From positions 124,001 to 188,000 of the forward strand of contig NZ_JABFHI010000002.1 in the NCBI RefSeq assembly GCF_013112225.1: a stretch of DNA of 64,000 nucleotides. The letters run 5' to 3'. A program made the translations under genes and the position numbers. Below, piece by piece: positions 45,067-54,974 of the stretch (positions are counted from its first letter, which is position 1; each line of letters opens with the position of its first letter). The notes under the pieces are model-generated. The model was not told where the DNA came from. It did no database searches and was given only the letters and a program-made list of their open reading frames with translations. This DNA is from Vreelandella azerica. Its GTDB lineage: Bacteria > Pseudomonadota > Gammaproteobacteria > Pseudomonadales > Halomonadaceae.

Positions 45067-45225
45067 GACACACACCTTGATGGGCAGATAATTTTATCTG
45101 CGTCTGTGTGTCCGGGAAACTATAACCACTTCAGCTGATATCTATTCAAAATGCTGATAGGTGGTGCACTGGTTGGGGCAGTCAGTGTTATAGGATTGGT
45201 ATCTTAATATTATCAAGGGGGCATC

Positions 45226-47808
45226 ATGCTTAGGAAAAGAAGCGAAAACGTTTCATCTGTTGCAGTAAAACCCTATGCAGCATGCCCCGCTAAATCATTC
45301 ACAGCAGCCGATGGCCGCATTCGTCCTGGCCGAAGTGTTGAAAGTCATTGTCAGATAGTAGGCGAAGTGGCGAAAGAGCTGATTCGACGTTTTCCTCTTC
45401 AAGACATATTCCCTAAAGGAGCGGCTTATCTTGCTGCCACCCATGACATCGGTAAAGTTTCACCGACTTTCTTCAATAAAATTATGCGCTCTTGCTTGCT
45501 AGAGCGGATAGCAAATATCAATGCTGACCTGGAAAGGGAGTGGGGCGGACATGCGGGTGTCAGTCAAGCTACTGCTAAAGCGATGGGGGCTCCTGAGTAT
45601 GTGCCAGAGATTTTGGGTCAACATCATGGCTTTTCGCCTAACCTTGCTGGTAAGAAGGCCGACGCGGAAGTGTTTGGAGGCGCTATATGGCAGAAAGAGC
45701 GTGAACAGCTCGCTAAAGCCTTAAGTGCTTCATTAGGTGAAAGCTGGCCACAGGTTAGCTCTGTTGCCCAGGCACGTTTACTGGCAGGTTTAACCTCTGT
45801 GGCTGATTGGATCGGGTCAGGCCATCACTTTGAAGATCCAGAAGCCCCTTGGAAAGAAAAAATCACTCAAGCTCTGGATGACGCAGGCTTCGTGCCGGTT
45901 TCATACTAACAAAACCTTTCTTTTGAGCAGGTGTTTGGATTTGCACCACGGTTGGCACAATCAACATTGATTCAGCAAGTCAGTCGGCCTGGCGTTTACG
46001 TATTTGAAGCCCCTATGGGGTTAGGAAAAACAGAAGCTGCGCTCTATGCCGCCTATCAAATGCTGGCTAATGGCCAGGCAAGTGGCATCTATTTTGCGCT
46101 CCCAACGCAACTAACTTCTAACAAGATTTACGAGCGTTTCAATGACTTTCTTAATCAAGTGCTGGCAGAGGACTGCAGCCATCGCTCACTCTTATTACAT
46201 GCTAATGCTTGGCTTTTTGATACTGAGTTGGGCGAAGAAGGCCGCCCTGGTGGTGCTTGGTTTAATCAAAGTAAGCGAGGGCTGTTAGCACCTTTTGCAG
46301 TGGGTACCATAGATCAGGCTCTGATGGCAGCTATGAATGTCAAGCATGGTTTTGTCAGGGCTTTTGGTTTAGTAGGCAAGGTAGTTATTCTTGATGAGAT
46401 ACACACCTATGACGCCTATACAAGTACGCTACTGGATGCACTGGTCAGTTTACTCCGTGAGCTACATTGCACCATCATTATTCTTAGTGCCACGCTCAAT
46501 CAGGAACGCCGTCAAGGGATATTGAACCGTTCAGTCACGTCAACGGGCTATCCGCTAATAACCGCTAGCCAGAATGATGAGCATACGGCACGTGAAGTGA
46601 GTGTGTCGGCAGGTACAAACAGTAGCGTTGAGATTGTTATAAAGTCTGATGAATCCGTCGCAATTGAACAAGTACTGCTTTGTGCAGAACAAGGTCAGCA
46701 GATTCTGTGGATCGAAAATACTGTCAAGGAGGCCCAGCAGCGTTATTTGGACATTGCCGCACGCGCTGCTGATTTGGGGGTGGCGTGTTGTCTTTTACAT
46801 TCTCGCTTTACAGCCAATGACCGACAACAGATCGAAGATAAATGGGTCAGCCTGTTTGGAAAGGCGGGTTGGAAGGAACGCCACAAGCAAGGGCGGATTC
46901 TAGTTGGTACGCAGGTGCTGGAACAGTCTCTGGATATAGATGCGGATTTCATGGTGTCCCGCTTCGCGCCTACTGACATGCTGCTGCAACGCTTGGGCCG
47001 TTTGTGGCGGCATAGTGAAACGCCTCGTTGTAGCGAGGCAACGCCGCAAGCCTGGGTGCTTGCTCCTGCGCTCGGTGCAGCTATCGAGGCACCAGAAGCT
47101 AATTTCGGTGCCAGTGCTTACGTTTATAGCCCTTATGTTCTTTGCCGTAGCCTTGAAGTCTGGCAGAACATGAAGCACATCGATCTTCCGAAAGATATTC
47201 GGAGCTTGATTGAGCGTACCTATGTCAGCCGAACAGAGCAGAATACCTCGATGAGCCGCTGGCTGAGGGAGTTGGAAGAGGGTAATCGTCACCGCAAAGG
47301 GTTAAATACCTTGCGTCAGCTAGCGAGAATAGGGCTTTCGGAAGGTGGCAACACTCTGCCAGAAAGCAAGGCGCAGACACGCTACAGCGAGTCGGAAAGT
47401 TATGAGGTCCTGCTGCTAAAAGCAATGACCCGAAATCGTGCGGGTGATACAGCAACATTGACATTATTGAACGGTGTCCAGATAGAGCTTCCCCTACAGC
47501 GTCATAAGCTGACGAAGCCAGAATGGCGGCAGCGGACGGCAGAGCTGATGCGTCAGATTGTTAATGTGCCGCAAGGCGATAATCCTAATGCTCTGTCGAT
47601 GGAGACCCTCAAAAGTTTTGGGTTGGGCCACTGTTTTTATCTGGGCAACCCAGACTGGCCAGAAGATGAAAGCATTTTGCGCGTAGCATTGGTGGATGCG
47701 TCCGACCGTCTTCAGGGTGTTGAGCATAATGATATTCACGACAAGCATACTCTGGAATACCGCGATGATCTTGGATACAGGGTCATCAAGAACAGGGGGA
47801 ATAGATGA
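45226..47808 (+). pseudogene. cas3: Type I-E Cas3 nuclease-helicase with an in-frame stop
   Basis: Cas3 degrades DNA marked by Cascade. ATG 45226 follows AAGGGGG. The HD nuclease part shows ESHCQIVGEVA, ATHDIGKVSPTF and GHAGVSQ. At 45907-45909 an in-frame TAA interrupts VSY-stop-QNLSFEQVFGFAPR. The helicase part continues in the same frame with Walker A APMGLGKTEAAL, DEIHTYD, LSATLNQ and QRLGRLWRH. Total is about 860 codons, near the family length. Unlike other breaks in the window this is a substitution-type nonsense codon, so it may be real; restart at GTG 45931 would yield a separate helicase. Confidence 0.88.
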
Positions 47809-49245
47809 TGGAATGCCGTTTTAATCTGATCGACGAGCCATGGATACCCGTGGCGGATTATGGCCGTGTCAGTCTGCGGCAAATATTCAGCAATCCCGAA
47901 TATAGAAGTCTGGGTGGCAATCCAGTGCAGAAAATTGCCCTGCTAAAACTGCTTCTAGCGATAGCACAGTCAGCGGCAACACCTAAAGATGAAACTGAAT
48001 GGAAAGCACTGGGTGCGAATGGTTTAGCTGAACAATGCTTATCGTATCTGGATAAATGGCATGACCGTTTTTATCTATACGGCGATAAGCCATTTTTACA
48101 GATGCCAGCAATTCAGTCTGCCAGGCTTCAACCTTTCGGAGCAGTATTGCCAGAAGTCTCAACAGGCAACACCACAGTTTTAAACCAGCAACAGGTGCAA
48201 AAACGTTTGGATGATGGTGAAAGAGCGCTGTTGTTGCTAACGCTAATGGGGTTTGCACTATCCGGTAAAAAAACTGACAACAGTGTTGTGTTAACAGAAG
48301 GTTATGCAGGAAAGAAAAATGATAAAGGTAAGCCTTCTACGGGAAAGCCGGGGCCTTCTGTCGGACATATGGGGTTCCTACACAGTTTTTTAATTGGTAA
48401 TGATGTTCCAAAAACGCTCTGGCTTAATTTGTTCACATGTAGACAGCTTGAGGAAATGAATAGCTATCCCGGAGGAGTTGGTGTCGCAGCGTGGGAACAA
48501 ATGCCTGAAGGTGAAGATTGTGAGCATGCAAAACAGCTAAAGCGTGCCTTAATGGGTCGGTTAATCCCTGTTTGCAGGTTCTGCTTTCTTACTGAAGTTG
48601 GAATTAATTATTCTGAGGGTGTTTCGCATCCTGGGTATAAAGAGGGGGGTAGATCCCAGCACGGCGGTCAATTACTCGGGCAAAGAGCCTAAGGCGCTGT
48701 GGGTAGATCCCGAAAAAAGGCCGTGGCGAGAGCTGACATCTTTACTTGGTCTTTTTGGCCAATCGGACTCTCAGGGTTTTCAAAGCTGGCAATTACGCAA
48801 TGGCTTATTGCGAGCGCAAGAAAATACAAATGCGTTTGCTATCTGGTCTGGCGGGTTACGGGTAAGCAGCAATGCTGGTGAGCAGTTTGCTTCGGGAAGT
48901 GATGATTTTGTCGAGTCGCAAGTCTGGTTGGATAGCAGTATTTTGGGTGATATATGGTTCAGCCAGCTTAAAAAAGAAATGGATGCCATCAATGGCCTTG
49001 CCAAAAACCTCTATGGCCGAGTTCAGGGTTTTTACAAGGAGCAGACGGTTGATGGTAGCAAAGTTGCGCCGCTAGCCACTCGCCATTTCTGGCAACTTTG
49101 TGAACGTGATTTCCAGGAATTGGTTGATCAATGCGACCAGACTGAACAAGCCGCAAACGAGAGGCACAAGCTGCGGCGACGTTTTGCAGGCTATGTACAT
49201 CAAGCCTATGACCAATATTGCCCACGAGAGACTGCCAGGCAACTA

Positions 49246-50321
49246 AGTGCCTATGCAATAATTATAGGGTATAAAGATGTAACTCAACGAGGAGATACAT
49301 CATGTCCAAGCCGTTACGCTTCATCTCTTTGACACCAGACCAACAGCGCATTGTAAATAACGCTTATCAGTACGGTGAAAAGCGAGCCTTACGCCGTCGC
49401 GCTCATGCCATCTTATTGAGCCATAAAGGGCACACGATCAATCAAATTCGTGACATTCTCGGGGTCAAGCGCGATACGGTATCGACATGGCTATCCCAGT
49501 GGGAAGCAGACGGTATTGACGGTCTGCAAGACAAACCCCGCGACGGGCGGCCAAACCTTCTCAATGATGGCGAGATAGCGTTATTGCAGCAGCTTGTTGA
49601 AGATCATCCTCATCAGTTGCCGGTGCTGCATGCCAAGTTTCAAGAAAAACCGGGAAAGTGGTCAGTCGAGATACCCTACGTCGTGCTCTAAAAAAAACGG
49701 TAACAGTTGTAAACGTGTTCGCTACTCGCTGAAGGCACGGCGTGACGAGACAGATTTCCGCAATACGCAAGGCCTGATCAACGCATTGAAAGAATGGGAA
49801 GACAGCGGCACCTGTGATCTTTACTTCTTTGATGAAACTGGATTTTCGCAGTCTTCATCACTGCCTTATGCATGGAGCCCAATAGGGCAACCCTGGGAAG
49901 TCACTGCTTACTCTCATAGCAAGAGATTGAATGTATTAGGTTTTTTATCCAGAAAAGGGATGTTCTTTCATCATATGACAATGGACACGGTGAATAGTGA
50001 AACGGTTATAGAGGCGTTTGACCAATTTGCAGCACAGAAAGATCCTGATGCCTTCGCTGTTGTTGTGCTAGACAATGCCAAAATGCATCACTCCAAGGCA
50101 TTTCGACGGAAAATCATTGATTGGATGACCCACCGTATTCACCTGATTTATCTGTCGCCATACTCGCCTGAGTTGAATCTGATCGAAATTCTTTGGCGTG
50201 AAATCAAATATCGCTGGTTACCACTGACGGCCTATAGCTCTTTCGATAGGCTCTGTCAGGCGGTGAAAGGCGTCTGTAACGGTTATGGCGTAGATAACAC
50301 GATAACTTTTGCATAACTACT
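49246..50321 (+). mobile_element. IS630-family insertion sequence in cas8e
   Basis: Inverted ends AGTGCCTATGCAATAATTAT and, reversed, AGTAGTTATGCAAAAGTTAT bound 1076 bases, flanked by TA on both sides (49244-49245 and 50322-50323), the obligatory TA duplication of IS630. Removing it restores CAA-CTA-GAT-GCC-TGG in frame. Confidence 0.9.
49302..50316 (+). CDS. IS630-family transposase (two apparent frame breaks)
   Basis: The N-terminal helix-turn-helix (RRRAHAILLSHKGHTINQIRDILGVKRDTVSTWL) is followed by the DDE domain: CDLYFFDETGFS, VVLDNAKMHHSKAF and LSPYSPELNLIEILWREIKYRW. The frame breaks at AAA 49665-49667 and in the A run near 49690-49697; adding one A in each gives a continuous protein. 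Confidence 0.88.
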
Positions 50322-50385
50322 TAGATGCCTGGGCTAAGTGTCGACCTAACAATAGTAAATACTTGAAGCAGGAGGCTTAAGCATC

Positions 50386-50933
50386 ATGCAAGAAGCACAA
50401 GCAGCGCCACCCAACAAGCCCAAAAGCAGCGATGAAAAATTCGTCGAGACCGTGATTGATCAGTGCCTCAAGGATAAAGGCCTGGCCGCCCGATTACGTC
50501 GGGCGGATAACCCCGCGATGGAATACCAGAGCTGGGAATTACTGGGTTCGCTGAGCTATCTCGGTATTGACCTTGAAGTGGATTATAAACGCATCCCCTA
50601 CGTTACCGTGGCTTCAGCTATTGCGAAAGCCAAAGCAGAAAGGAACGGCACGCTTTCTCTAGGTCGAGCCATTGCCGCTTGTTATGAAGATGGCAGAGAA
50701 AGTGCGCAGGCTAAGGCACGTTTGCGCCGATTATTAGCAAGTAGTGAATTGATCGAAGTATGTCGGCTGTTGCGCCCTGTATTGACCCTAATTGACAGCA
50801 AAGTAGGGCAGCCGGTGGATTACATCCGATTACTACGTCAGCTGCGCTTTTTGGCCATAGAACCAAAACCCAGTGGGCACAGGAGTTTTATGGTCAGCCT
50901 GCACCTGACGACAAACAGGAGGCGGCAACATGA
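50386..50933 (+). CDS. cse2: Type I-E Cascade small subunit Cse2 (Cas11e/CasB; apparent frame break)
   Basis: Cse2 dimerises on the belly of Cascade and stabilises the R-loop. The start MQEAQAAPPNKPKSSDEKFVETVIDQCL lies just after cas8e. The helical body ends VDYIRLLRQLRFL; the frame breaks in AAAA near 50866-50869, and one more A gives KTQWAQEFYGQPAPDDKQEAAT, the expected C-terminus, for 182 residues. The stop overlaps the cas6e start by four bases. Confidence 0.85.
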
Positions 50934-51574
50934 GTATGGTGGCCAGTGCACTTCATTTAGACCGCCGTTCTGTTAAGGCGCTGCGTATCACCGACGCTTA
51001 CTCGCTGCACAGAGTAATCTACAGCCTCTATGACGACATCCGCGATGACGCAGACAAGGCTGCCAGTAAAGCCAGCGGCATACTTTACGCCGACCAAGGT
51101 GGTGACTATTGGGGACGCAAGATACTGATGTTGGCCAATCGAACACCAAAGTCAAGTGTAGATGGCCAATATGGAGAAGTTCTGAGCAAGCAGGTTTCGG
51201 AAAGTTTTCTAGACCACGATCAGTACCGCTTTAAAGTTATCGTCAACCCAACACGGCGTGATAGTGCGAGCCGCAAGTTGTTAGCTGTGCGCGGACGAGA
51301 AGACGTCGCAGAATGGTTTACTGAGCGAGCTACTAAAAGCTGGGGGTTTGACGTTTCTCCCCAGCACCTGCAAGTCGACAAAATAGAAGTGCTGCAGTTT
51401 AAGGATAAGCATCAGCGCCAGGTCACTATTGGACAGGCGAATGTTCAAGGGCTGCTAAGTGTGACTGATAAACAGCAATTTGCGCATAGTTTTAAGCAAG
51501 GCATCGGGCGTGCTCGTGCTTTCGGCTGTGGGCTGCTTCAAATCGTACCTATTACTGAAAACCCTTTTTCATAA
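50930..51574 (+). CDS. cas6e: Type I-E CRISPR RNA endoribonuclease Cas6e (CasE)
   Basis: Cas6e cuts the CRISPR precursor RNA in the repeat and stays on the 3' handle. The 214-residue protein has the catalytic-histidine segment TDAYSLHRVIYSLYDD near residue 27 and the C-terminal glycine-rich loop GIGRARAFGCGLLQI. The frame is intact. It lies between cse2 and cas7e, whereas the best-known I-E loci have it after cas5e. Confidence 0.9.
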   Translation: MSMVASALHLDRRSVKALRITDAYSLHRVIYSLYDDIRDDADKAASKASGILYADQGGDYWGRKILMLANRTPKSSVDGQYGEVLSKQVSESFLDHDQYRFKVIVNPTRRDSASRKLLAVRGREDVAEWFTERATKSWGFDVSPQHLQVDKIEVLQFKDKHQRQVTIGQANVQGLLSVTDKQQFAHSFKQGIGRARAFGCGLLQIVPITENPFS

Positions 51575-51590
51575 CCACAAGGAAACTGCT

Positions 51591-52636
51591 ATGACTAATG
51601 CTTATACCAATACTCGTATCGAATACCACATTCTGCAATCCTTCCCGGTTACCTGCTTGAATCGCGATGATGTAGGCGCCCCCAAGTCAGCGATTGTCGG
51701 TGGCGTGCCGCGCGCACGCGTCAGCTCACAATGCTGGAAGAGGCAGGTACGTCTTGCCATGCAGGAGCTGGGCGTTAAACTTGGCGTCCGTACAAAAAAG
51801 CATCAGAAATTTTTATTAAAGCGTGCAGTGAAGCGGGTGCCAGTGAAGAACAGGCTGCTGCATGTGGCACTAAAATTGCTACGCAACTAACTGATGATAC
51901 CTTGTTATTTGTCAGTGAAACGGAAGCTTCAGCATTTGCAGCTTATGCTGCAGAAAAGGAGTTTGACGATAGCAAAATTAAGGATAAGGAACTTGCCAAA
52001 GTTGCTAAAAAGGCACTAAACCCCGCACAAGACTCACTCGATATTGCCTTGTTTGGTCGTATGGTGGCGAAAGCTGCAGGTATGAATGTTGAGGCCGCAG
52101 CAGCTTTTTCGCATGCAATTTCGACGCATAAAGTCAGTAACGAAGTCGAGTTTTTTACAGCACTAGATGACCTTCAGGAGGAGCCAGGCTCTGCGCATAT
52201 GGGTAGCCTGGAGTTCAACTCGGCGACTTACTACCGCTATATCAGCTTGGATCTAGGCCAATTAGCACAGACCATGGGAGAGCCTGATTTGAAGGAAGCG
52301 GTTGAAGCTTTTACTAAGGCATTGTTCATCGCAGTACCTAATGCAAGGCAGACTACGCAATCCGGTGCCAGCTACTGGGATTTTGCCCGCGTTATGGTGA
52401 GGAAAGGTCAACGCCTGCAGGTGCCTTTTGAAACGCCGGTTAGCAAGGCCCGTGAAGGCGGCTATCTTCACGCCAGCATTGATAGATTGAAAATCGAGCT
52501 GGATAAAAAAGAAAAGCTGGCAGGTTCGCTGTTTGGCAAACAGGGTTCCTACGACTGGGGCGAAAATGAAGATTACAGCATTGATGGTTTGATTAGTGAT
52601 TTGCAAAGCCATATCCCTACAAATCCAGCACAGTGA
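51591..52636 (+). CDS. cas7e: Type I-E Cascade backbone Cas7e (CasC; apparent frame break)
   Basis: Six Cas7e subunits hold the crRNA spacer. ATG 51591 gives TRIEYHILQSFPVTCLNRDDVGAPKSAIVGGVPRARVSSQCWKR, a classic Cas7e start. The frame breaks in TTTTT near 51808-51812; one more T restores KFFIKACSEAGASEEQAAACGTKIATQLTDDTLLF and 348 residues. The thumb and C-terminal parts (SGASYWDFARVMVRKGQRLQVPFETPV) are intact. Confidence 0.88.
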
Positions 52637-52644
52637 GGTGAGGT

Positions 52645-53417
52645 ATGAAAGATCCTTATTTACTGCTGTGGTTGGAGGCTCCGCTTCAGTCTTGGGGTCA
52701 TGATTCCAAATTCGGGCGCCGGGATAGCCTCGATTTTCCCACTAAATCTGGTGTGATGGGCCTGCTTTGTTGTGCACTGGGGGCGGGTGGTAAGCAGGTA
52801 GAACGGCTAGCCCGCTGGGCGGAGAGAGACATGCAGGTGCAGGCATATGTGCCTGTGGGCAAGAAGAAAGAAGCACTGCCCCGTCAGCCGTTACTGAGGG
52901 ATTTTCACATGGTGGGCAGTGGCTATGATGATCAGGACCCGTGGCAAAACCTGCTTATTCCAAAAACGAGCGAAGGCAAAAAAGCGGTGGGTGGAGGCTC
53001 CAAAATGACTTATCGCTATTATCTGCAGGATATGGCATATGCCGTTGCCTTGCAGGGGGGCGCGAAGAGTTAGCCGAGCTCGAAGCGGCATTACAAAATC
53101 CTGTATGGGATCTGTACCTTGGTCGCAAGAATTGTGTGCCGACCGAGTTTATTGTGCAGGGTATTCATGCGGACGAGGAACAGGCCATGGATAAGGCTCG
53201 GCAGCTTGCTACATCAAAAAACCGTTTACCAATATTCAAAGTGCTGCAAGGTGAGTATGAAGGAGAGGTATTGACCCTTAATGATGTCCCCGTACAGTTC
53301 GGTGAGCACAAGTTATACCGTGATCGCCGTGTAACTGCTTGGCCGCAGAAACTGAGTGCAACACCTGAGTATTTCGCTAAGGTGTTGTCCCATGTCTTAC
53401 CTCGAACTCAGCATTGA
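52645..53417 (+). pseudogene. cas5e: Type I-E Cascade subunit Cas5e (CasD), 3' end replaced by IS30
   Basis: Cas5e caps the 5' crRNA handle. The start DPYLLLWLEAPLQSWGHDSKFGRRDSLDFPTKSGVMGLLCCALG is typical. The frame breaks in GGGGGG near 53055-53060; a seventh G restores QGGREELAELEAALQNPVWDLYLGRKNCVP. At 53352 the coding sequence runs into an IS30 element, so the last 20 or so residues (LSATPEYF onward) come from the element. About 236 native residues remain, close to full length. cas1 and cas2 would be expected next but are absent. Confidence 0.85.
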
Positions 53418-54423
53418 AGAACGTGCCAACATCCAAGTGGGTCAAGCCCAAGGGATGAGCCTTCGGCATATTGCCCAGCTCTTAGGGCGAGCTCCTTCAA
53501 CCATATCTCGTGAAATACGCCGTAACCAAATGGCCCAGAACGGTTACTGTGCCCGGCACGCCCAACGTCAGCGAGAAAAGCGTCGAGTGGTCTGTCGTCC
53601 TGCGCGTAAGCTTTTGCCAGGCACCGAGCGGTTTGACCTCATCGTTTATATGTTGCGGCGACGCTTGTCTCCCGAACAGATTAGCGGCAAGCTCAAGGCC
53701 ATGAAATTACCTGACCTAAGCGATGCCTACGTCTGCCGAGAGACGATATATACGGCTATTTATGCACTGCCCGTTGGCCACCTGCGCAAGGAGCTGATTC
53801 ACTGTTTGCGACAAGGAAAAACCACGCGTAAGCCTCGCCGTGGCGAAGTGGATCGACGTGGTCAGATCCCTGACATGGTCAGCATTCACTTACGTCCGCC
53901 CGAGGTCAGTAAGCGTGAAATGCCCGGCCACTGGGAAGGCGACCTGATCAAAGGTAAGAATAACGCGTCCGCGGTAGGCACCTTGGTAGAACTTAGCAGT
54001 GGCTATCTGATCCTCGCAAAAATGGACGACGCCACCGCCACATCCGCTGTAGCAGGCTTTAGTGCTGCTCTGAACCGAATGCCGACCACCGCTCGAAAAA
54101 GCATGACCTATGATCAGGGGCGTGAAATGACACACCATGCAAAAATTACTCAAGAAACCGGTGTTGCGATTTACTTTTGCGATCCCCATAGCCCCTGGCA
54201 ACGGGGAGCCAACGAGAATATCAATGGCCTTATCCGTCAATATTTACCGAAAGGAACAGACCTTTCAGTACATAGCCAGGAAGAGCTGGATGCCATTGCC
54301 TTTGAGCTGAATATGCGGCCTCGAAAACGCTTTGATTTTAAATGTCCGATAGAAGTGATGAGCGAGCTGATGGCCAAGTACCATGAAAGCCCATCAACCA
54401 TCCAATGAGTGTGTTGCACTCAG
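53352..54423 (+). mobile_element. IS30-family insertion sequence ending the cas locus
   Basis: CTGAGTGCAACAC at 53352-53364 is matched by GTGTTGCACTCAG ending at 54423, giving inverted ends around 1072 bases. No target duplication longer than one base is visible, which fits a deletion or rearrangement next to the element. Confidence 0.85.
53392..54408 (+). CDS. IS30-family transposase
   Basis: ATG 53392 (MSYLELSIEERANIQVGQAQGMS) gives 338 residues: helix-turn-helix (SLRHIAQLLGRAPSTISREIRRN), then the DDE core with GHWEGDLIKGKNN, TYDQGREMTHH and DPHSPWQRGANENINGLIRQYLPKGTD. The frame is intact, so the element may be active. Confidence 0.93.
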   Translation: MSYLELSIEERANIQVGQAQGMSLRHIAQLLGRAPSTISREIRRNQMAQNGYCARHAQRQREKRRVVCRPARKLLPGTERFDLIVYMLRRRLSPEQISGKLKAMKLPDLSDAYVCRETIYTAIYALPVGHLRKELIHCLRQGKTTRKPRRGEVDRRGQIPDMVSIHLRPPEVSKREMPGHWEGDLIKGKNNASAVGTLVELSSGYLILAKMDDATATSAVAGFSAALNRMPTTARKSMTYDQGREMTHHAKITQETGVAIYFCDPHSPWQRGANENINGLIRQYLPKGTDLSVHSQEELDAIAFELNMRPRKRFDFKCPIEVMSELMAKYHESPSTIQ

Positions 54424-54565
54424 AGCCTGCATCCGCCCTTGTGATAAATCCTGCTGCTAGTGTGGTGCCAAACACTATAGCCCAGTAAGCTACAACTAGT
54501 TCACTTCCACTGCTATCTAAAGGGAGTTGGTTTTTGCCCAGGCAGCTATAGGCTTTTTTAACCAC
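54424..54565 (-). pseudogene. Remnant of a small membrane protein cut by IS30
   Basis: A minus-strand frame starting MVKKAYSCLGKNQLPLD at 54565 includes a hydrophobic segment (LVVAYWAIVFGTTLAAGF) and runs into the IS30 end at 54424. I recognise no family. It may be the second half of the small membrane ORF just upstream, separated by frame changes. Confidence 0.3.
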
Positions 54566-54593
54566 AGCAGTGAGTCACCTTGATAACTTATGG

Positions 54594-54761
54594 TTATAAT
54601 TGATAAAAAAGCAGAACAAGACCTGCCGCAGCTGCATAAAAATAGACGCCTTGTGAGTCTTGGCGTCTAATGATGTATCTTGATGCATGCCATTTCGTAA
54701 CGAATAGATAGCCTGAAAGCAGCGTCACAAAGGCAATAATGGCAACAAGCGTTTTAGGCAT
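54594..54761 (-). CDS. 55-residue putative membrane protein
   Basis: The frame MPKTLVAIIAFVTLLSGYLFVTKWHASR through AAAAGLVLLFYQL has two hydrophobic segments separated by a basic loop. No good ribosome site is seen. It ends next to a short hairpin and directly precedes the truncated frame at the IS30 border, so it may be a broken larger gene. Confidence 0.4.
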   Translation of the reverse strand: MPKTLVAIIAFVTLLSGYLFVTKWHASRYIIRRQDSQGVYFYAAAAGLVLLFYQL

Positions 54762-54770
54762 GTTCTATGC

Positions 54771-54974
54771 CTATTGAGATGTCTTGGAATGCTGCTCTAG
54801 TAGCTCAGTAGCATCAAGGTGTTCGCGAAATGACTTCGTTCGTATAACCTCTGATGCTTTCATGGTCATCACACCGTTGCCTACTACGTAATATTTTGGT
54901 TTTTCTCTACTTTCTTTCTTAGCGTCCCTGTAGCTCTGCCAAAAACGGTCTTTCATCCTCTGGATACTATTCAT
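54771..54974 (-). CDS. 67-residue hypothetical protein
   Basis: The start (MNSIQRMKDRFWQSYRDAKKESREKPKYYV) follows a full AGGAGG site at 8 bases. The protein is charged and helical, without membrane segments or cysteines. I recognise no family. It lies beyond the cas locus next to the small membrane ORFs. Confidence 0.55.
   Translation of the reverse strand: MNSIQRMKDRFWQSYRDAKKESREKPKYYVVGNGVMTMKASEVIRTKSFREHLDATELLEQHSKTSQ

Larger units (their letters stand above)
43872..45133 (-). mobile_element. IS3-family insertion sequence at the end of the WYL gene
   Basis: Imperfect terminal repeats of about 24 bases (TGATCTGGCAACAGTTTTCC on the left; TGAAGTGGTTATAGTTTCCC as the reversed right end) bound 1262 bases. 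GCT flanks both sides (43869-43871 and 45134-45136), a 3-base duplication usual for IS3 elements. Excision restores the last codons of the WYL gene. Confidence 0.9.
42057..45157 (+). pseudogene. WYL-domain transcriptional regulator of the cas locus, split by two insertion sequences
   Basis: The N-terminal part (MSRMDRTYKIHEILKASRHPVAMRIFMAELETSRNTITRDFEFL) is a DeoR-like winged helix. A WYL domain follows (LLHYRSNWYLLALCERAKALRLFSLDRM). The frame also breaks near 42380 and in TTTTT near 42792. An IS5-family element (42916-43772) interrupts the C-terminal domain. After it LVMEILRYGGEVEVLDPPELRAEVAQ continues, until an IS3-family element (43872-45133) supplies a premature TGA with its first bases. 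Behind that lies the old end DIYSKC and stop at 45157. WYL proteins often regulate neighbouring cas operons; cas3 begins 68 bases later. Confidence 0.85.
47805..50380 (+). pseudogene. cas8e: Type I-E Cascade large subunit Cas8e (Cse1/CasA), interrupted by IS630
   Basis: Cas8e recognises the PAM and recruits Cas3. The start overlaps the cas3 stop by four bases. The N-terminus CRFNLIDEPWIPVADYGRVSL and FLQMPAIQS are typical. The frame breaks in a G run (48654-48659); the second frame continues VDPSTAVNYSGKEPKALWVDPEKRPW. An IS630-family element (49246-50321) follows the codon for L in TARQL; behind it DAWAKCRPNNSKYLKQEA and TAA finish the gene. Without the element the protein is 498 residues, the family length. 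The loss affects about 18 C-terminal residues. Confidence 0.87.

Noticed and set aside
45226..47808. cas3 as the naturally separate cas3'' and cas3' genes of other subtypes
   Set aside because: Both halves are I-E in character and in the same frame with no spacer, so an interrupted fused Cas3 is simpler; kept as an alternative in the finding.
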